This document shows positions 12,182-23,400 of a stretch of 64,000 nt of DNA, piece after piece (positions within the stretch are counted from its first letter, which is position 1; each line of letters starts with the position of its first letter). Location: positions 396,847-460,846 of the forward strand of contig DF236960.1 of the NCBI GenBank assembly GCA_000708835.1. Direction: 5' to 3'. The notes beneath the pieces are model-generated. The model ran no database searches. It was not told where the DNA came from and was given only the letters and a program-made list of their open reading frames with translations. The position numbers and the translations under genes were made by a program. This DNA is from Klebsormidium nitens (lineage: Eukaryota; Streptophyta; Klebsormidiophyceae; Klebsormidiales; Klebsormidiaceae).

Positions 12182-14698
12182 CTACCGCGGCCGCTTCTTC
12201 GCCTGCGCTTTTCCGGCTCGCACGGACCTCCTTTTCCCTGCCACCTGGGCAACCCCTTTGGACTCCTGGCTTCTCGGGGGATCCCCCAGAGAGCCCCCTT
12301 CAGCTGAGTGAAAGGAACTTTCTGAGCCCGCGGCTTCCCGCTTCTCTAGTTCTCTCGCCCCTTCTCTATAGGAGGGATCCCCCTCCAGATTCTGTAAGAT
12401 TTCCGCCGCCATCTCCCGGACCCCTTCCTGCCCCTCAGCAGCCTTAGAAAGGTTCATGAGCCTTTGCACCGCCCCTTCCTCTCTGGCAATCATCTCCCGC
12501 CCTTGAGAGTCACCCGAAATGTTTCGCAGAACCTTAACCGCCTCCTTAACCACGTCCGCAGACCCACTCTCCAAAGCGCCGACCAAGCCCTGCACGCACC
12601 CTTCCGTTTGCGCCACCGCCCTTGCGGTGTCCCCGTCCACTGACAGTGACCCCAACGCCGCCGCCCCCGCTTCGCGCATCCCGTCCGATGCCCCGTCGGC
12701 CAGAAATTGTGACAGCAACGGAAACAGCCCCGGCAAAGCTGCCACCGACTTGCGAACCTTGGGGTCCTCCGCTAGGCCGTAAAACACCCAGGCAACGTGC
12801 TCCCGCACGCTCGCGCTTCCGCTCTTCAATAAACCGGTCAGCAGCGGCAAGCACCCGGGAATGGCGGCGATGTCCTTCTTGCTTGCAGGGTCTAAAGCCA
12901 TCTGCCCTAGGAGCGCCGCCGCCGCTTCCTGCACTGACTCTGCGCACTTTCCGTCCAGAATCCGCACAAGCACCTCCACCATTTGGAGATGTTTGGAAAA
13001 GGCAATGGCGGCACGGCCCTCGGGTTCGAACGCCAGGTTGTACAGCGCCGAAAGCGCAGTCTCCCGCACGATCGGCCTCTTGCACTCCACCAGGTCGAAG
13101 AGGCAGTCTACGCTACCCAGCTCCTTGACTATGGCTCTCGCTGTCTCGTTGTCGGTCGCCAGGTTTTGCAGGGTCTGCGCGGAGCTGACTTGCAGCTTCC
13201 AGCTCGCGTGGGTAAGGTTGGCGACCACTTTGGACAGGCACTCGGGAATTGCAGCCACCGCCTTCACGTCGTCATAGCCGTGCACCAGTCGCGCCAGCTC
13301 CTCTCCGGCTGTTTTCTGAACCCGTGCGCTCTCGTCATCAAGGACATCTACCAACCCCTGAAAAAGCCCGGGAACCTTAGCTGTTTTCAGCTGATCGAGC
13401 ACTGCAGACAAGCAAGCCGACGGGTTCATCCCATTCTCGTTGTTTCCAGTCAGCTTCGCAAGAACCTGCAAGACTCTGTGCGCTATTCTGATGTTCATGT
13501 GTGCTCCAGACTCCAGCGCTTGTATTGCAAACCCCACTAGACCGCGCACGCAGCCTGGAAGGCCCGCCAACACCTCCCGGCTCCCTGGATTAAACTGAAC
13601 AACCGAGAGCAGGATCCCAGCCGCGCGATGTTGGACCTCCTCCCCTTCAACTAGCTCAGCTTCGATCACAACATCTACCAACTTTTCCAGGTTCCCAGGC
13701 ACCCTCCCCAGGATCCGTTGTGCCTCAGGTTCGACAACCAACTTCTCTAGCAGGAGCACCGCAAGCTCTGTGTGAATTGGGGAGATGTCCGGGTCCAGGT
13801 TGCTCACTAACCCCTGCACAGCCCCCGGCATTCTGACAATTGCCTTCCGTGCTTCGGCGCTCCTCAGCAGGACGTGTTCCAGCTTCGTGAAAGCGAGCTC
13901 TTTCAGTGTCCAACTGTCATCGCAAGACAAAATGCTGAGGATCGTCTCCAGACCTTGAGGTAAATGAACTGTGGTTGGATTCTCCGATTCCTCGCCCGCA
14001 CCTCCAGTGCGCCACAAAAAAAGTTTCTTCAACTTGCTACAATCGACGAGGTATGACTCCCCTTCTAGTTGGTGTAGCTCTAAAACTTGGAGAGCTGGGA
14101 ATGCCTGAATGAAGGAGGCAAAGCTGACGCCAGGGACAGCAAAGCCATACAAAGATAGAGACTGGAGCGTCGCAAACGGTTTCAGAGGTATTGTAAAATC
14201 GAGAACAGTGGAAGGCATGTCTGGAAGGTTGTCCCACAGAGTAATGTCCAGTATTGTGAGCTTTCTGCATGCCTGGAGCAGTCTAAACACGCCCTCCCAG
14301 TTGACACAGAGCGGGTCACTGTCCCACACAAAGAGGCGCACTTCCACAAGGGTTTCCAGCGCCTGAGGAATGAGCAGAAGCAGGAAGGTCATCAAGCAGA
14401 GGTCCTCCCCTATGTAAAGAGCGATTCTCGTCAGCCGACTTGCAGATGCACTGCTACGAGCAAGCATGTAGCGCATGAATACCTCTTCGCACTCAGACCC
14501 AATCATGTAGTCCCATTCCAGACTCCCCGACGTGCGAACAACTGATTGGAAGCGCTTGGAAACCAGCTCAAGCTGCACCCTTTCCTTCGACTTCTCTCCA
14601 CCAATATCTAGGGGACGCCAGAGTCGTCTGTTCAGAATGTTCATTAGCAAGTCATCAGACAGCCGCTCGAAGGGGTTCTCATAGGCTGAGGAATCCAT
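12182..14698 (-). CDS. F-box/Armadillo-repeat protein A (838 aa)
   Basis: This intronless gene starts at the ATG at 14698. Residues ~8-60 form an F-box (NPFERLSDDLLMNILNRRLW, then LVSKRF), predicting binding to SKP1 in an SCF ubiquitin ligase. Residues ~70-250 are Leu-rich and LRR-like. From ~270 to ~770 there are tandem ~41-residue Armadillo repeats of the pattern AxVPGCxxxLVxLLxS...VxExAAxxLxxLA, a likely substrate-binding superhelix. The order F-box, LRR, ARM is that of plant ARABIDILLO-type proteins; orthology is not established. The C-terminus has a ~60-residue extension ending in a basic cluster (KRRSVRAGKAQAKKRPR) that fits a bipartite nuclear localisation signal and is absent from the paralogue at 15239. 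Long frames on the opposite strand are shadows of GC-rich codons. Confidence 0.9.
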   Translation of the reverse strand: MDSSAYENPFERLSDDLLMNILNRRLWRPLDIGGEKSKERVQLELVSKRFQSVVRTSGSLEWDYMIGSECEEVFMRYMLARSSASASRLTRIALYIGEDLCLMTFLLLLIPQALETLVEVRLFVWDSDPLCVNWEGVFRLLQACRKLTILDITLWDNLPDMPSTVLDFTIPLKPFATLQSLSLYGFAVPGVSFASFIQAFPALQVLELHQLEGESYLVDCSKLKKLFLWRTGGAGEESENPTTVHLPQGLETILSILSCDDSWTLKELAFTKLEHVLLRSAEARKAIVRMPGAVQGLVSNLDPDISPIHTELAVLLLEKLVVEPEAQRILGRVPGNLEKLVDVVIEAELVEGEEVQHRAAGILLSVVQFNPGSREVLAGLPGCVRGLVGFAIQALESGAHMNIRIAHRVLQVLAKLTGNNENGMNPSACLSAVLDQLKTAKVPGLFQGLVDVLDDESARVQKTAGEELARLVHGYDDVKAVAAIPECLSKVVANLTHASWKLQVSSAQTLQNLATDNETARAIVKELGSVDCLFDLVECKRPIVRETALSALYNLAFEPEGRAAIAFSKHLQMVEVLVRILDGKCAESVQEAAAALLGQMALDPASKKDIAAIPGCLPLLTGLLKSGSASVREHVAWVFYGLAEDPKVRKSVAALPGLFPLLSQFLADGASDGMREAGAAALGSLSVDGDTARAVAQTEGCVQGLVGALESGSADVVKEAVKVLRNISGDSQGREMIAREEGAVQRLMNLSKAAEGQEGVREMAAEILQNLEGDPSYREGARELEKREAAGSESSFHSAEGGSLGDPPRSQESKGVAQVAGKRRSVRAGKAQAKKRPR

Positions 14699-15238
14699 CG
14701 CGAAAGGCCGAAAAAGCGGGTCGCACGATGCGAGAGGAGGAGGGACTACAATGCAGGAAGAGCTTCCTTGAAATTGTCTACAGGGCCTGATGCATCTGCT
14801 GTGGCGGGCTCCGGCCAGAAACTGAGAAAGGGCTAGCGCAGAAGCTTTGTGTTCCCCGCCGACTTAATCCAACATTTGCAAATGCCGGTTACAAACGCCG
14901 TCAGACCGTCTCCCACAACCCGTATGGTTGTGCTGTATGGTTCTGCGGCTTCCGTTGACGTCCGTTGCCGGTCAATGTATTACCCTTGTATGCATTTTCT
15001 CGAGGGGGAACATGATACGCCTGAAGGAAGGAAGGCACTTGAAAGGGTGAAGCTAGGTGGCTATGTACACAGATGTCTACAGTGCTCAGGAGAGGCTCTA
15101 GCATCTAGCTAGTCTAGTAGTGGTACTGTAGTAGAACTGCCACTGGCAGTTCCCTTTCTCAAAGAATCTGCATTGAAGATGACTACTTTCAGAGCAGGCC
15201 TCAAATCTGCATTTCTCTAGCTAGGGCTGAGGGACAGC
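14699..15238. promoter_or_regulatory. Shared bidirectional promoter region
   Basis: These 540 bp are all that separates the start codons of the two divergent F-box/ARM genes, so they must hold both promoters and both 5' leaders. No obvious TATA pair or long palindrome was seen. The call is from position only. Confidence 0.6.
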
Positions 15239-17578
15239 ATGGGTCCTTCTGCGGACAACCCCTTTGATCGGCTGCCTGATGAGTTGGTCCTGGAGATCCT
15301 ACAGATGCTCCTGTGGCGCCCATTTCATTTTGGCCCGGATAAGGCAAAGGGAAGGGTGCGGCTGGAGGTTGTTTGCAGGAGGTTCCAAGCGCTGGTGCGT
15401 GCGTCAGGGAGCCTTGAGTGGGATCTTGCAACTGATGAGCAGGATGAAGCTGCTTATGTGCGATACATGCTTGCACAGTTGGACGCAGCGAGGCCATTGA
15501 GCAGGTTTGCTTTGCACATGCACGCCGACGTCTCCTTGATGACCTTTCTCCAAATGGTCATCCCCCACTCACTGAGGACCCTTGCGGAAGTGCGCCTGTT
15601 TTTGGTAGGTGATGACAAACCCTGTGTCAATTGGGAGAGTTCATTTAACCTTCTTCAGGCCTGCGACAAGCTCGCAGCATTGGACATCTGGCTATTGAAC
15701 TGTAGCCCCAAGGTCCCTTCCACGAGTCTGGACTTTTCAACACCTCTGAAGTCCTTTAGGTCGCTCCAGTCTTTGACCCTGTATGGTTTCCACATCAAGA
15801 AGTTCGCTGCTTTTATCCAGTCATTCCCTGTGCTTAAGAAACTAGAGGTCCATCACAAGGCTGGCCAAGAGGACATTGTCCCTCCAAGCTCCCTCCAAAA
15901 GCTCTTCTGGTGGGGTAACAAGAGCGGAAGAATAGATTGGGAAAATCCAGCAGAGGTCCATGTGCCAGCGAGCCTGACAATGTTGCTGAGCATTGTGAGG
16001 ACCGGAGAAAGGTGGATGGGAAGCGACTTGTCGGTGATGTTGGACCGCCTGTTGGATGACGAAGTTGCAATCCAGAAAGCACTTGTGCGAGTGCCAGGAG
16101 CTGTGCAGGACGTGCTGAGCTTGTTTGATGTCGAGGTTGACTTTGAATATCATGAGCACATTGTGAACGTCTTACTGAAACTCTCCTGTGAGCCTGAAGC
16201 GAAGGAGGTTCTCGCTAGCAGGGTAGAGAACCTAGAGGTCTTAGTGTCCCTTCTGGTCGATGATGAACTTGTATACGATCAGGCAGAAATATGTGAAATC
16301 GTCGCAACCATTCTGCTGAGGGTCCTGTCTTCTAACATTGAGAGCCGAAAGACAATCGCAAGGCTTACCAATTACGTACGTAATCTGGTAGGACTGGCCA
16401 TCAGAACTTGGGATTCTAGGTGGGACTGGCGCGTGGCAAAAGATGCTTTGGAGATGCTGGCTTACCTGACACCTGAGCCTGAAGTTGTGAAATCTTTTAC
16501 TAACGACCCTGACGGCCTTCAGAAGATTCTCAAGGAGTTGGCAGTAAGCAGCATACCAGGGCTCTATGAGGGTCTAGTTGAGTTTCTGGATGCTAGGAGG
16601 GAGGTGCGTGAAACAGCTGTAGATGCGCTCACGAGCCTCGTCAAAAGCTCTCAGGAAGTGAAGGCCGTAGCTGCGGTGCCAGGGTGCATTGAGAAGCTCG
16701 TTAGCCTTTTGAAGGATCCAAGCTCAGAGGTGCAAGAGAAGTCGGCGTGCTTGCTGCAAAGCTTGGCTGCGGGGGAAGACACTGCCAGGGCCATCGCTAA
16801 GGTACCAGGCTGTTTACAGAGCTTAGGGCAACTGTTGCAGAGCAAAAGGGCAGGCGCACAAGGAGCGGCCGCACCGGTGCTCTTGGCGATTACGGCTGAT
16901 CCTGAAGACCGTAAAGCTATAGCATCTGTTCCACTGGTGTTGCAGAATCTGAGGTGGCTTTTGGAGTGCTCTGGCGAGGTGCAAGAGGCAGCAGCGGCGA
17001 TTTTGGGGCGCTTGTCGGAGGATGCAGAAAGCAGGAACAGCATAGCCTCCACTCCAGGATGCCTGCAACGACTGAACTTCCTCCTGGAATGCAAGAACGC
17101 CGCTGTCCGCAAAGATGCCCTGCGAGTGTTTGAAAGCGTCTCCCAAGATTTCACCAGTCGACGGGGGGTGGCCCATCTGCCAGGTGTCTTTCAGCGACTG
17201 GTGGAGCTACTGGCTGGTGAAGCCAAGGATGCGGAGACCCAATGCTTAGCGGCAGGGGCTCTGGGAAGATTGGCGGCTGATCCCGAGATTGCAGGCGCGT
17301 TGGCCCGGGTGCCTGGGTGCGTGCTAAGCCTAGTTAAACTTCTGGAGTCTGAGTTTGAGGAGGTGCAATCAGCTGTTGTGCAGTGCTTAGAGAATCTGGC
17401 AGTGCACTTGGAAAGCCGCAAGGCCGTTGCTGCTTTCTTGCCGCAGCTCGTGTTGCTCTCATACGTGGCGAATCGAGATCAGGTGCGCAGAGCGGTAGCG
17501 AAAGTCATGCAGACTCTGGAAAGAGACTCGATGAGGGGAACGGCTGCCATGGTACCGGGGTTGGGCGTTGGGACGTGA
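15239..17578 (+). CDS. F-box/Armadillo-repeat protein B (779 aa)
   Basis: This intronless paralogue of the gene at 12182-14698 lies head to head with it. The ATG at 15239 is followed by an F-box (NPFDRLPDELVLEILQMLLW, then VCRRFQALVRASGSLEWD, about residues 7-60). A Leu-rich middle (~70-240) comes next, with LRSLQSLTLYGF-like repeats. Armadillo repeats from ~260 to ~760 include KAVAAVPGCIEKLVSLLKD and similar units. The protein ends soon after the last repeat (VPGLGVGT) and lacks the basic tail of protein A. The predicted role is an SCF substrate receptor. The F-box and LRR parts align residue by residue with protein A with moderate divergence, so the inverted duplication is not recent. Confidence 0.9.
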   Translation: MGPSADNPFDRLPDELVLEILQMLLWRPFHFGPDKAKGRVRLEVVCRRFQALVRASGSLEWDLATDEQDEAAYVRYMLAQLDAARPLSRFALHMHADVSLMTFLQMVIPHSLRTLAEVRLFLVGDDKPCVNWESSFNLLQACDKLAALDIWLLNCSPKVPSTSLDFSTPLKSFRSLQSLTLYGFHIKKFAAFIQSFPVLKKLEVHHKAGQEDIVPPSSLQKLFWWGNKSGRIDWENPAEVHVPASLTMLLSIVRTGERWMGSDLSVMLDRLLDDEVAIQKALVRVPGAVQDVLSLFDVEVDFEYHEHIVNVLLKLSCEPEAKEVLASRVENLEVLVSLLVDDELVYDQAEICEIVATILLRVLSSNIESRKTIARLTNYVRNLVGLAIRTWDSRWDWRVAKDALEMLAYLTPEPEVVKSFTNDPDGLQKILKELAVSSIPGLYEGLVEFLDARREVRETAVDALTSLVKSSQEVKAVAAVPGCIEKLVSLLKDPSSEVQEKSACLLQSLAAGEDTARAIAKVPGCLQSLGQLLQSKRAGAQGAAAPVLLAITADPEDRKAIASVPLVLQNLRWLLECSGEVQEAAAAILGRLSEDAESRNSIASTPGCLQRLNFLLECKNAAVRKDALRVFESVSQDFTSRRGVAHLPGVFQRLVELLAGEAKDAETQCLAAGALGRLAADPEIAGALARVPGCVLSLVKLLESEFEEVQSAVVQCLENLAVHLESRKAVAAFLPQLVLLSYVANRDQVRRAVAKVMQTLERDSMRGTAAMVPGLGVGT

Positions 17579-19810
17579 GAAGATGGTCCAAGATTAAGGC
17601 TCGTCAGAAGCAGGTGAGTCTAACAGGTCCCTTGAGGGGGGAATATTCCCGGACTCCATTGGTTGCTCCCAATATGTATGCCAGTGTCGGGCTCGATAAG
17701 CAATCCAAAAACAGGACAAGCGCTTATCATCAGTCAGATTAGAAAAGCTCACTGCTTTATCAATCTCTCTTCTTCGATTTGGTGACACTTCGGAGGTCTG
17801 ACGTCAGCTCCCACATAGCATCAGTCAAAGAACGCAATTTCACTTATGGTTTACCTAGCACTACTGGACAATGTTTTCGCGAACATTCTGCTTGTAAGAA
17901 CCCTTTCCTTGATCGACCTGGCAGCCAACGTGAATCTGCAGCATTTGAACGAGTCATAGAAAAATGAGATGCTATTATATGCCGGCGTGGAACGTCGAAT
18001 TCGCTTCCCTGCTGAGCTTATGCCAACCTTCAGCTTGAGCGGGAGAACTCTTTCTTTTCAAAAACAGGTGAGCAGATATGTCAGCACTGAACGGAGTACA
18101 TCGATTCTATAGCTTGTCCCTGATTCTTGCTCTTTGTCTCACATAGGTGACTGACGTGGTCCGTAAAGCGTGCTTTCTGGTGCTGGATACGGGTTTCGGA
18201 CAGCAATGCTTACATGACAGCTGCAAGGGGATAGTGACGTCATCATCAAAAGTGAGTCCGGGCTTTTTGAAGGTTACAGTTACAGTAGATACAGGATCTG
18301 CCTTTGGGCCTGAAAGGACACAGTAGATTACCTGTGTGTGCATGCATTAGATTCAATCAAACGCCAACCTAAAAGTTTTAGACAGTACCGCCGGGAGCTT
18401 GTTAGCCAGTTGTAAATGAATGGCGAGACAGTTAGGCTTGTCTGAGTTTGCGACGCTGTGATAGATTGCACGAGTTAAAGGCACCACTCAGCTCCATGTT
18501 GAACATCATGGCATTGAGCTTACGTTGTCCAACTTTGTCGAAAAATCAAGTCACTAGCGCCTACCGCCTGGCAGGTTCATGGTTGCGCTCAGTCAACCGC
18601 TTGTCCAATAGGTGGATACGTCTCAGCCAGCACGCTGATCAATATGGCTGCGATTCCGCCCAGCCGTCCTTCGTAACCACCTGATCTGGCATGTCTGCGT
18701 ATTCTGTGCATTCATGTCAACGATCATAATCTTTTGACACATGATGCAGCGCCGCCTGGAACGGTTAGGCACATCGAAAATGTTCCAATTATGATTGTAA
18801 TGTAGTATGGATTCGTATGACCGTCCATCATTGATCGTGATCCAATGTACGTGACCGACTGCGCGCGGCAAGGCCGCCCTGCTGGCGCCTGAACTCTGGG
18901 ATGCCATGTAATAGCCGTTGCCCAAATGATCCATTGACGCAAATTTTTGCCACGTACGCATGATTTTGCGGCGCAGGCCAGGGCGATTTCAACAAGGCGG
19001 CGCCGGGCCTGGCATGCCCCTGGCATGCTAGTGACCACCAATGGTTGTCATGCCGCGCTTTGATCGAGCGTCAGTCCAAAAAGGCTGTCGATCACAGTTG
19101 GTTTCACGGCCTATCGGCCTATCCCCTAAATCCGTCGCGCAAGACGTCTGGACAATGCTCTAGCTGGAATCAATTACCGTACGAGCAGGCTGGCGACCCT
19201 CTGGCGGCGCGCTCACGAGTCCACTAACTTTAGCCGCGGCGTGGGCATCGAACCTCCGCAAGGCAGGCACTAATACACCCCTGATACACCGATGACTTGA
19301 ACACATTTGGCCATGCACGGACGTAATATACATGTGTGACAGTACCGCCGCTTCAACTTCAACCCGGCTGATTGGGACGCTTAGTACAGGCTGCACAGAG
19401 ACGGTTTGCACAGGCGCTCAGGACGCTTGTTACGTACAAGCTGCACGTCGCGCTGTCCGGGATTTGAAAACATGGCACTCGGAGCTAGCTTCTGAGTCTA
19501 TGAAAAGGTTCATAGCGGATCGACAGCGACAAGGTCGATATCATTGCTCAAGGTTCTGCCCTGAGGGAGCCGCCCCCATTGCTTTGTCCGTACGTACTAG
19601 CGGACTTAGCGGGCCGAAACCCGCCGCGCTCTTATGGTGTCGCGTGAGCGCGCTGCGCGCGGACGCGGGCGCGACTGGACCGTCGGGCCAGACTCGGACT
19701 CGGAATTCCAGGGGAATTCCTTGTACCGGGGTAGTCAAGCGTCCGCGTCGCGTACCCCTCCACTCTTCGTCTCTGGCGACAATTATCAGCAGGAACGTAG
19801 CCCGGGTAGG
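17579..19810. other. Intergenic, no gene seen
   Basis: About 2.2 kb lies between F-box/ARM B and the AT-rich block. It contains a TGACGTCAG site near 17799, and GGAATTCC twice, 4 bp apart, near 19700-19720. Open frames are short and unrecognised. Confidence 0.5.
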
Positions 19811-20105
19811 CAACTCAAGTTTTAAACACAGGGGGTAAGTTTTAAAACATAGCCTCTGGTTTTGTTTTAAACCTTGAGAAAAGGTTTAAAACTTGGTTAA
19901 ACCTGTTTTAAACTGGTTTTAACGTGTTTAAAACGTGTTTAAAACGTGTTTAACACATGTTTATATTTTATTTTATTAATTTAATCTTAAATGGAGAGGG
20001 CCGCTAGTACCTACCCCCATGTATTAATAAAATCCGGTTTTAAACATGTTTATATGTGTTTAAAACAAACCCCCCGGGGTCATTTTAAACATGGGGTAGG
20101 CCAAA
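19811..20105. repeat. TTTAAAC-rich AT block
   Basis: This low-complexity stretch is built of variants of GTTTTAAAC, including GTGTTTAAAAC repeated in tandem near 19925-19950. It contrasts sharply with the surrounding ~50% GC. CTACCCCCATGT (20009) and ACATGGGGTAG (20088) are inverted copies enclosing its right part. It may be a short satellite or a miniature element, and sits ~390 bp upstream of TraB-1. Confidence 0.65.
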
Positions 20106-20492
20106 TCGACTTTTCTCGATGTGAGGAACCCGATGGTTTTGGAATAAACAGTAAATGCCAACGGTTTTAACGAACTAAAAGATGTTTCATGAAAAAAAAA
20201 CATGGACTTTTCCTGCCGCGAGTTGCCGCCCCGGGGAACGTAGTCAAACGGTCGCTCCAAAATCGAGTTCCGGAACCCGTTCCGGATACCCAAGTACGCT
20301 TTGATGTGACCGCGTATTCTATGTCACTGTGCAAAAGGCGAGCAGTGGATACTGGGTCTCTGTGAAAGTGGGAGTGACAAAAAAGTTGAAGAGCGCCTGC
20401 TGCCAGAGTCGCGGAGGTTTGACGCGCCCTTACGTCTACTAGTCGCGAGCACACTTGAAGTCCTTTTGCATCCCACAAGAAGCAGACCGAGT

Positions 20493-23400
20493 ATGGCGTT
20501 CGTCGCCGCGTTCGCTCCAAGGTTGGCATTGTCATGCTTTTGCATCGAACAGAGGCGCTTGGGCGCTCCAAAGGGTGTCTATGATCGTAAGCTTGGGGGC
20601 ATCACGCCAGGCATCCCAACGCCAGCACGATCAGCTCCCTTGTCAAAGAGATTACCGGTGCTGACAAGAATGATGAGTCGGGGAAATTCCAGTTCCGGCC
20701 TGAAACGGAACGGCCTCAATCACAATGCTTGGGAGCTTGTGATGCCTCTTTTTGGGTCTCAGCGGGATGCGATTGGTAGGAAAGGGAGGGGCCGTTTTTG
20801 TTCAGAAATGGCCAATGATTCCCATAACTCTGACCCGGCTTGGTCAAATCGTTCTTTTCAGACCCTCCTGCAAAGCCATAAATCTTCAGACTCTGAAAGC
20901 CTTGCTGCTCACACAGAAGCGAATCCCAGTAAACCCAAGGTTGAGCAATACTCGAATGAAGCTCAGACACGTGGCAGCATTTTCGAGAGCCCACTTCACC
21001 TCGAGGAATTGGAGCTGCCAGCAGAGACCAAAAGGTATATTCGTGTTCTCAGGAATCCTTATCAGGGAAGCCTGGTCTACCTGATTGGCACCGCCCACGT
21101 GTCCAAAGCCAGTCAAGATGACGTCAGGCTGCTCATTGAGGCAGTCATGCCGGACGTCGTAGCTGTAGAGGTGAGATTGATTTGTCGTCAATCTATGGCT
21201 TTCACGTTACTACGGAACTGAAAAACGTTGCGTTACGTCCAAACTACTTTAGCATATGCCAAGGCGGGTGAAAGTCAAGCGTGTGGCCGTCATGTGCAAG
21301 GGGCGATTTAGATCGCTTCAATCCTTGCTTTTGAACAATCAAGACGGTCTAAATGATCCGCAGCCCAAGCTTCGCAACTGTTACACAGCGGACTTGAGCA
21401 TGGCTGTTAGACGGTCTTAATCGTAATTTTGAATCTGGCCAACTTTGTTTACAGTCTGAAAGTCACTAATATTTGTGGTTATAGTCACGTCTACCTATAG
21501 CATTTTGTACTGAATCAGGGATGGGCGGAACACAGCTTGTGAACTCATCACAACACTAGGCTTATCCTTGGTCAGCATGTTTCGATTATCGTTCTCTCAA
21601 GTGCAAGCACTGCGTTGACCTTCAAGTTTCCCATGGCCAACTTTCTTTGAAGAAGCTCAAAGTATCCACTTCAAAAATCAGCTGCTGTCCACGACTTTTC
21701 GCAGCTGGACGAAGAAAGACTCGAGCTCTTTGAGTGTGGGTTGATGGAGGTAGTCAACTTTGCAATTGAAACGACGTGGGAGGTGAGGCTGTCACTCCCC
21801 TATCCCCCTACTTCGGCACGTGGACAAATAGGGTCAGATTTTTCATATTTTACTGAGATCACTTGAGAATTGCTTTGCAATCTCAAGGAAGTCTTCATGA
21901 ATATTGTGCCTTTTCCTTTGGAATCTGTCTTCAATGTTTGACGTGTATACGGTCGCATTAAGTTTAGGAACAATAATTGTAGCGAGTCACGCGTATAGGA
22001 TTCAGCGTATGATTGCACCCTGCCTAGATATCGAGTCCGGTTTGAACCGGCGCGCTCACGTATATCCGATCAGCAGATAATCTGCTACAGCTATAAAGTT
22101 TTACATTTCAGAATCTTGCTGATGAGTGCTGAGAATCGTTCAGGTGTTGGATACGGTACGCACACGCTATTCGGGCAACTTCTTCAAGCTTTGGTCCACA
22201 TACCATCCCAGCTTCCAGGCCCAAGTAAGTCGGGTTACCTTGACATTCTCGCCTTTCTTCATGTTGCGAGGCGTTTTGAAGCGTCCGCTTTGGACCGGAG
22301 ACCTCCAGACGAATTGGCGGACCAGAAGCGACGTCAGCCAGCTAGCAATTCCAGGCCCTCCCTCCCTCATTCAAGCCTCAAGACTTCAAGAAACTTCATT
22401 TCTGTTTAACGCTCTCTTAAGATTGCAAAGCTTCGAGTCCAGCACGGTCGTCAGAGTGATTAGGAATCGGTGCAGCTTTGATACCACTTTGATGGCTACA
22501 GTCAGGAGCGTGGGATTAGCCCGCGAAATGGACCAGCCCATCTAGTCCATAGATACCACTCGTGGTTTTCAACACCAGTGGTTTTAGAAGGTAACGTGGG
22601 GGTTCCGATGCCTCAGGCAAAGAGATAGGCCGACTGTGCCAACGCCAGATTGGGTTAAGCCACGCGGGGGGATCCCTCCGGCTCAGGATGCGACTATCGA
22701 CTGCGTCCGCCAGATATAGCGAGGCGGCCACATTCTGTCCCTCTCGCAATCAGCCACTACTGGGATTGAGGTTCTAGTCATCGTAAGCTGGTGGCTTCCA
22801 ATCTGAAGTGCGGAATACAACTTTCCTTGCAGTCTCTGGGAGTCTCCTATGCGTGCGACGTCCGCTCAGCGATCCACGCGGCCGCAATAGTTGGCGCCCG
22901 CGTCCTGCCCATCGACCAGTAAGTGCATCTGGTGTGCTGGGAACCAAGGATTGTGGACGACTTGCACGATCTCGAGCGCAGGCTCCCAGTGTTGTATGGC
23001 GCTTGGGCTTGTTGATCGGGAAGTGTGACAAGAGCAGCTTTTTGATCTGCCTAAGCCTCCGCCTGGTTGAAAAGCAGCTAGCGCGCCGTTACCAACCTGT
23101 GAAACTAAGCATCCACCTACAGATGTCCAGTCAGAAGCAGACCCAATGAGTTGCCTTCCGATTTGTGGAAACCGACTCCAGTGCGACATCAATGCACCGT
23201 ACAGGCTCCCGACTCGTTGTACGCCCTCACTAAAAGGCAGTTCGGCCTTGATAAAAGGCATTGGTCGAGAAACGGAATTGGGTCGCTTATTGCATCGACA
23301 TGAAACATAACTTGCGGTAAAAAGCGGTTGGCTAAGTTTATATCGACCCCTTGTCCAGTCACACAATGAGAACCTAGAATGCTTCGATAGAACCAGTATC

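Noticed and set aside
12519-13540. Several plus-strand open frames of 90-185 codons opposite F-box/ARM A
   Set aside because: They lie antisense to a long, clearly coding repeat protein and have Pro/Ser/Arg-rich composition typical of shadows of GC-rich codons.
5827-20492. Retrotransposon or DNA transposon coding sequence
   Set aside because: No reverse transcriptase, integrase or transposase motifs were seen in any frame; only non-coding repeats are supported.
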